In this document: in pieces, positions 7,109 to 9,256 of the stretch
How the letters are laid out: each line of letters starts with the position of its first letter
How positions within the stretch are numbered: position 1 is the first letter of the stretch
NCBI GenBank assembly: GCA_004554105.1
Contig: SFNW01000073.1
Span: 1 to 9,256, forward strand
Source: Clostridiales bacterium
Lineage (GTDB): Bacteria; Bacillota; Clostridia; Oscillospirales; CAG-272
Length of the DNA: 9,256 nt
Direction: 5' to 3'
The notes under the pieces: generated by a model
The model's database searches: none
What the model was told of the DNA's origin: nothing
What the model saw: the letters and a program-made list of their open reading frames with translations, nothing else
Made by a program: the position numbers and the translations under genes

Positions 7109-7186
7109 GTTGTGCGTATGCACGAGATTCAGAACAGTCCTCTGCAATGCTCTGCACGAATGTTCGTAGACGAAGGAGGAGCCAAG
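7109..7186 (+). promoter_or_regulatory. rplS 5' leader with alternative hairpins (possible L19 leader)
   Basis: A small hairpin (GTGC 7112-7115 with GCAC 7120-7123, extendable by two pairs) opens the leader. Near its end TTCG at 7163-7166 can pair with CGAA at 7171-7174, whose last two bases begin the Shine-Dalgarno AAGGAGGA (7173-7180). Alternatively ACGA at 7156-7159 can pair with TCGT at 7164-7167. The two pairings exclude each other. A conserved L19 leader is known upstream of rplS in low-GC Gram-positives; whether this belongs to that family is not shown by the sequence alone. Confidence 0.4.
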
Positions 7187-7534
7187 ATGAACAAGATTGA
7201 GGCTTTTGTAAGTGAGCAGATTAAGGAGAATCCCCCGGTTGTACAAATCGGCAGCACCGTCAAGGTTCACAACAGAATCAAAGAGGGCGCAAGGGAGAGA
7301 ATCCAGATCTTCGAGGGTACCGTAGTTGCGAAGAACGGCGGTGGAATCTCGGAGACCTTCACGGTCAGACGCGTTGCGTACGGCTGCGGCGTTGAGAAGA
7401 CTTTCCCGCTGCATTCCCCCAACGTCGTCAAGGTAGAGACGGTCAGAACCGGTAAGGTTCGCCGCGCGAAGCTCTACTATATCCGCGACCGCGTCGGCAA
7501 GAGCGCAAAGGTCAAGGAAAAGATCGACAACTGA
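7187..7534 (+). CDS. rplS: Large ribosomal subunit protein bL19
   Basis: A 115-residue ribosomal protein L19, located at the 30S-50S interface of the 70S ribosome. Characteristic stretches are RIQIFEGTV (38-46), the block around [22 protein letters not shown] (57-78), and [18 protein letters not shown] (91-108); length is normal. The ATG at 7187 is chosen over upstream in-frame starts because it follows a strong Shine-Dalgarno, AAGGAGGA at 7173-7180, and matches the family N-terminus. About half of its arginine codons are AGA or AGG, whereas the neighbouring thiN and HAD genes use almost only CGN; this fits selection in a highly expressed gene. It has its own promoter and terminator, so it is largely monocistronic. 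In many Bacillota it is followed directly by lepB-rbgA-rnhB, but here those genes run away from it on the other strand. Confidence 0.98.
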   Translation: MNKIEAFVSEQIKENPPVVQIGSTVKVHNRIKEGARERIQIFEGTVVAKNGGGISETFTVRRVAYGCGVEKTFPLHSPNVVKVETVRTGKVRRAKLYYIRDRVGKSAKVKEKIDN

Positions 7535-7555
7535 TTTTTGCCGCAAAAAAGACGA

Positions 7556-7590
7556 AAAAGCCGGAGCGATTGCTGCGGCTTTTCTCTTTT
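7556..7590 (+). terminator. Intrinsic terminator of rplS
   Basis: AAAAGCCG at 7556-7563 pairs perfectly with CGGCTTTT at 7576-7583. Inside, after a G-G mismatch, three more pairs close a GATT loop (7568-7571). The pyrimidine tract TTTTCTCTTTT follows. The hairpin lies 21 bases after the rplS stop and 22 bases before the thiN start. Confidence 0.88.
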
Positions 7591-7612
7591 CGCGGCGCAA
7601 AACGGAGTGAAA

Positions 7613-8260
7613 ATGGAAAAGTTTTGTGCGATTCTGTCGGGCGGCGAGTTTTCGCAGCCCGAGGGGATTCAAAATGCGGATTTTGTGATTACCTGTGACC
7701 GCGGCTATGCCTATGCGAAGCGGCTCGGCATCGTTCCCGACCTCTTTATCGGGGATTTCGATTCGCTTGCCGAGAGCCTGCCCGAAAGCGTTCCCGCGCT
7801 TGATTTGCCGTGCGAAAAGGACGATACGGATACGATGGCGGCGGTGCGCTACGCGGTCGGCAAGGGCTGGCGGCAGATCGTTTTATACTGTGCGCTCGGC
7901 GGGCGGCTCGACCACCTGCTCGGCAATTTGCAAGCGGCGGCGTATGCCGTGCGGCAGGGCGCACGCATCGAAATCAGGGACGAATCCAATCGGATTTGGC
8001 TGCTTCAAAACGGGGAACTGACGCTGCCGCGTCTGCCCGGTTACTCGCTGACGCTGCTTGCGGTCAGCGATACCTGCAAAGACGTGTCGGTTCGCGGCGT
8101 GAAATATCCGCTTGAAGAAGCGACGCTGACAAACAGCTTCCCGATTGGGGTCAGCAATGAGTGGCGGGGCGACGCGCAGATTTGCGTCGGCGAGGGCGTG
8201 CTGATGGTGATTTGCTCGAAAATGAGCAAAGCGGCAAAGGAAGCGCCGCAAAGCCGATGA
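7613..8260 (+). CDS. thiN: Thiamine pyrophosphokinase (ThiN type)
   Basis: A 215-residue cytosolic enzyme that transfers pyrophosphate from ATP to thiamine, giving thiamine pyrophosphate directly. Catalytic-domain motifs are D29 in ITCDRG, GDFDS at 47-51 (D48, D50), DDTDT at 70-74, and GGRLDH at 96-101. The C-terminal thiamine-binding domain carries SNEW at 181-184 and ends GEGVLMVI. The ATG at 7613 has GGAG at 7604-7607; an upstream in-frame start at 7538 would run through the rplS terminator and is rejected. It overlaps the following HAD gene by ATGA. Only about 22 bases separate the rplS terminator from the start, so no promoter fits in between, and neither a TPP riboswitch nor any other leader is visible. 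Expression probably depends on read-through or on a promoter inside rplS. The usual rsgA-rpe partners are absent. Confidence 0.95.
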   Translation: MEKFCAILSGGEFSQPEGIQNADFVITCDRGYAYAKRLGIVPDLFIGDFDSLAESLPESVPALDLPCEKDDTDTMAAVRYAVGKGWRQIVLYCALGGRLDHLLGNLQAAAYAVRQGARIEIRDESNRIWLLQNGELTLPRLPGYSLTLLAVSDTCKDVSVRGVKYPLEEATLTNSFPIGVSNEWRGDAQICVGEGVLMVICSKMSKAAKEAPQSR

Positions 8261-8898
8261 TTCGCGGGGCGATTTTTGACCTCGACGGCACCCTGCTCGA
8301 TTCCATGGATATTTGGAATACGGCGGCGGCGCGCTGGCTTGAGTCGCGCGGCATTCGCGCGGAAAAAGACCTTGGGAAAAAGGTTTTGCGCATGAGCCTG
8401 CCGCAGGCGGCGGACTATCTGAAAAAAACCTATGCGCTTCCCGATGCGCCCGAGAAAATCATTGCGGAAGCCGCCGCCTTTGCGCGGGAGGGCTATGAAC
8501 ACGCGCCGCTGAAAGTCGGCGCGGCGGACTTTCTGCGCCGCCTGCGCCGTAGCGGAGTCAAGCTGTGCGTCGCCACGGCGACCGAGGCTTCGCTTGCCGA
8601 GATTGCACTCGAAAAGAACGGCGTGACGGACGATTTTGTCGGCATCGTCACCTGCGCGTCGGTCGGGCGGGGGAAGGACGCGCCCGATGTCTACGAGGCG
8701 GCACTTGCCTGCCTCGGCGTGCCGAAGTCGGCGACTGCGGTATTTGAGGACGCACTGCACGCCGCCGAGACCGCAAAGCGCGCGGGCTTTTTCGTCGTGG
8801 GTGTTTACGACAGGCACGAGCCCGAAGAAGCCGCGCTGCGCCGCCTCGCCGATTTGTATACCGTCGATTATACGGGGCTTGACAAGCTGTTTGAATGA
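8257..8898 (+). CDS. HAD-superfamily phosphatase (subfamily IA, beta-phosphoglucomutase-like)
   Basis: A 213-residue HAD hydrolase. Motif I is FDLDGTLLDS with nucleophile D8 and acid/base D10; motif II is T108 in CVATATE; motif III lysine is K140 in GRGKDAPDVY; motif IV is E164-D165 in VFEDALHAAETA. A helical cap (about 15-85) is inserted after motif I, as in subfamily IA phosphatases and phosphoglucomutases. GRGKDAPDVY closely resembles the small-phosphosugar members. The ATG at 8257 overlaps the thiN TGA, with AAAGGAAG at 8236-8243 as a rather distant Shine-Dalgarno, so translation is probably coupled. The substrate cannot be deduced. Coupling to thiN allows a role in dephosphorylating a thiamine-pathway monophosphate, but general sugar-phosphate housekeeping is equally possible. 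Confidence 0.9.
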   Translation: MIRGAIFDLDGTLLDSMDIWNTAAARWLESRGIRAEKDLGKKVLRMSLPQAADYLKKTYALPDAPEKIIAEAAAFAREGYEHAPLKVGAADFLRRLRRSGVKLCVATATEASLAEIALEKNGVTDDFVGIVTCASVGRGKDAPDVYEAALACLGVPKSATAVFEDALHAAETAKRAGFFVVGVYDRHEPEEAALRRLADLYTVDYTGLDKLFE

Positions 8899-8910
8899 AT
8901 AATTATCATG

Positions 8911-8933
8911 CCGCCGACTTTGCCGGCGGTTTT
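8911..8933 (+). terminator. Intrinsic terminator after thiN-HAD
   Basis: CCGCCG at 8911-8916 pairs with CGGCGG at 8924-8929 around a 7-nt loop, followed by TTTTCT. It begins 12 bases after the HAD stop. The U-tract is short but the stem is all G-C. Confidence 0.8.
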
Positions 8934-9038
8934 CTCCGCTGCTGTAAATCGCTAATACCGGCAGGGCTTATGCACTCTGAAAAATCTGCCAGCCCAAAGC
9001 AGCCGCAAATTGTTGCTAAAGCGGCAGCAGGTTACAAG
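8934..9038. other. Short non-coding gap between two terminators
   Basis: No gene is supported here. One weak structure is visible: 8999-9006 can pair with 9021-9028 (seven G-C pairs and one A-A mismatch) around a 14-nt loop. No promoter, tRNA or repeat is recognisable. An open frame crossing the gap runs through both terminators and resembles no known protein. Confidence 0.5.
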
Positions 9039-9076
9039 AAAAAAAGTCGATTCCGAATGGAACCGACTCTTTTTTT
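9039..9076. terminator. Bidirectional intrinsic terminator
   Basis: AGTCG at 9045-9049 pairs with CGACT at 9064-9068, and TTCC at 9051-9054 with GGAA at 9059-9062, closing a GAAT loop with one A-C mismatch between the blocks. Seven A bases precede the stem (9039-9045) and seven T bases follow it (9070-9076), so it can end transcripts from both sides. On the minus strand it lies 13 bases beyond the stop of the dockerin gene. Confidence 0.88.
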
Positions 9077-9089
9077 GAAGGGGTTTTGA

Positions 9090-9256
9090 TTATTGATTGA
9101 GGATAAATCGAAGGATAGAAAGCGCGTCGGCAAGGTTGATATTGCCGTCTCTGTTGAAGTCAGCGTGCTGTTTGTCGATGGAAAGGGAATTGTCGGCACT
9201 GTAGCGCAGAACACAAAGCACATCGGCAAGGCTGATGTTGCCGTCGCCGTTTGCGT
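9090..9256 (-). CDS. C-terminal type I dockerin domain of a protein cut by the window edge
   Basis: Only the last 54 complete codons are present; the gene continues past the right edge and ends at TAA 9092-9090. They encode two copies of the calcium-binding dockerin repeat: NGDGNISLADVLCVLRY and DFNRDGNINLADALSILRF. Each shows the D-x-N-x-D-G-x-I-x-x-x-D pattern followed by a hydrophobic helix. The first aspartate of copy one falls on the split edge codon and is assumed. Dockerins bind cohesin modules and attach secreted enzymes to scaffoldins (cellulosomes) or to the cell surface; some non-cellulosomal proteins also carry them. The presumed cohesin-contact positions 10-11 are L-A in both repeats. 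What precedes the domain, for example a glycoside hydrolase, cannot be known from this window. A bidirectional terminator follows. Confidence 0.88.
   Translation of the reverse strand, partial: ANGDGNISLADVLCVLRYSADNSLSIDKQHADFNRDGNINLADALSILRFILNQ

Noticed and set aside
7112..7186. Upstream in-frame starts for rplS
   Set aside because: The strong Shine-Dalgarno lies inside this stretch, and L19 proteins begin at the MNKIE-like residues.
7591..7612. TPP riboswitch ahead of thiN
   Set aside because: The gap is only about 22 bases and contains no THI-box-like sequence.
8041..8817. A 258-codon minus-strand open frame opposite thiN and the HAD gene
   Set aside because: The plus-strand genes carry complete catalytic motifs; this frame spans two of them and resembles nothing.
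8999..9028. Hairpin considered as a small RNA
   Set aside because: No promoter is visible between the flanking terminators, and a single stem with a mismatch is weak evidence.
8895..9089. A 64-codon plus-strand frame after the HAD gene
   Set aside because: It passes through two intrinsic terminators, has no ribosome-binding site and no recognisable sequence.
1..9256. CRISPR array, IS element, prophage or defence system
   Set aside because: No spaced repeats, transposase or integrase, phage genes or terminal inverted repeats are visible; all genes are housekeeping or metabolic, apart from the dockerin fragment.

Overview
The window looks like a chromosomal segment of a GC-rich member of the Bacillota, class Clostridia, possibly near the Oscillospirales/Ruminococcaceae. 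The grounds are the gene set (RbgA, a Gram-positive-type signal peptidase I, RNase HII, YraN, L19, a ThiN-type thiamine pyrophosphokinase), strong purine-rich Shine-Dalgarno sites, sigma-A promoters in AT-rich gaps, and a C-terminal type I dockerin at the right edge. The taxonomic placement is inference.

Positions 6921 down to 40 hold eight tightly packed minus-strand genes that look like one operon. In transcription order they are: an apgM-type phosphomutase family protein (candidate homoserine kinase), lepB, rbgA, rnhB, yraN, an M19 dipeptidase, thrC and a metallophosphoesterase. Neighbours overlap by 4 or 8 bp or are separated by only 1 to 25 bp. The core lepB-rbgA-rnhB-yraN is the block that usually follows rplS in Bacillota. 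Here rplS is next door but transcribed divergently, with apgM between it and lepB.

Positions 6922-7186 form the divergent control region. A minus-strand promoter with an extended -10 serves the operon. A near-ideal plus-strand promoter serves rplS, preceded by a 21-bp tandem repeat that carries phased A-tracts and runs into the -35 box. The rplS leader can form mutually exclusive small hairpins, one of which reaches the ribosome-binding site.

Positions 7187-8933 hold rplS with a strong intrinsic terminator, then thiN and a HAD-family phosphatase joined by an ATGA overlap and closed by a second terminator. thiN starts only about 22 bp after the rplS terminator and has no visible promoter of its own.

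Positions 8934-9256 hold a short non-coding stretch, a bidirectional terminator, and the 3' end of a minus-strand gene for a dockerin-bearing, presumably secreted protein that runs off the window.

Functionally this is mostly housekeeping: ribosome assembly, protein export, DNA/RNA maintenance, the end of threonine biosynthesis and thiamine cofactor formation. I see no phage, IS element, CRISPR array or defence system. The points most worth following are the candidate non-classical homoserine kinase in one operon with thrC, the inverted rplS arrangement with its unusual promoter, and the dockerin.
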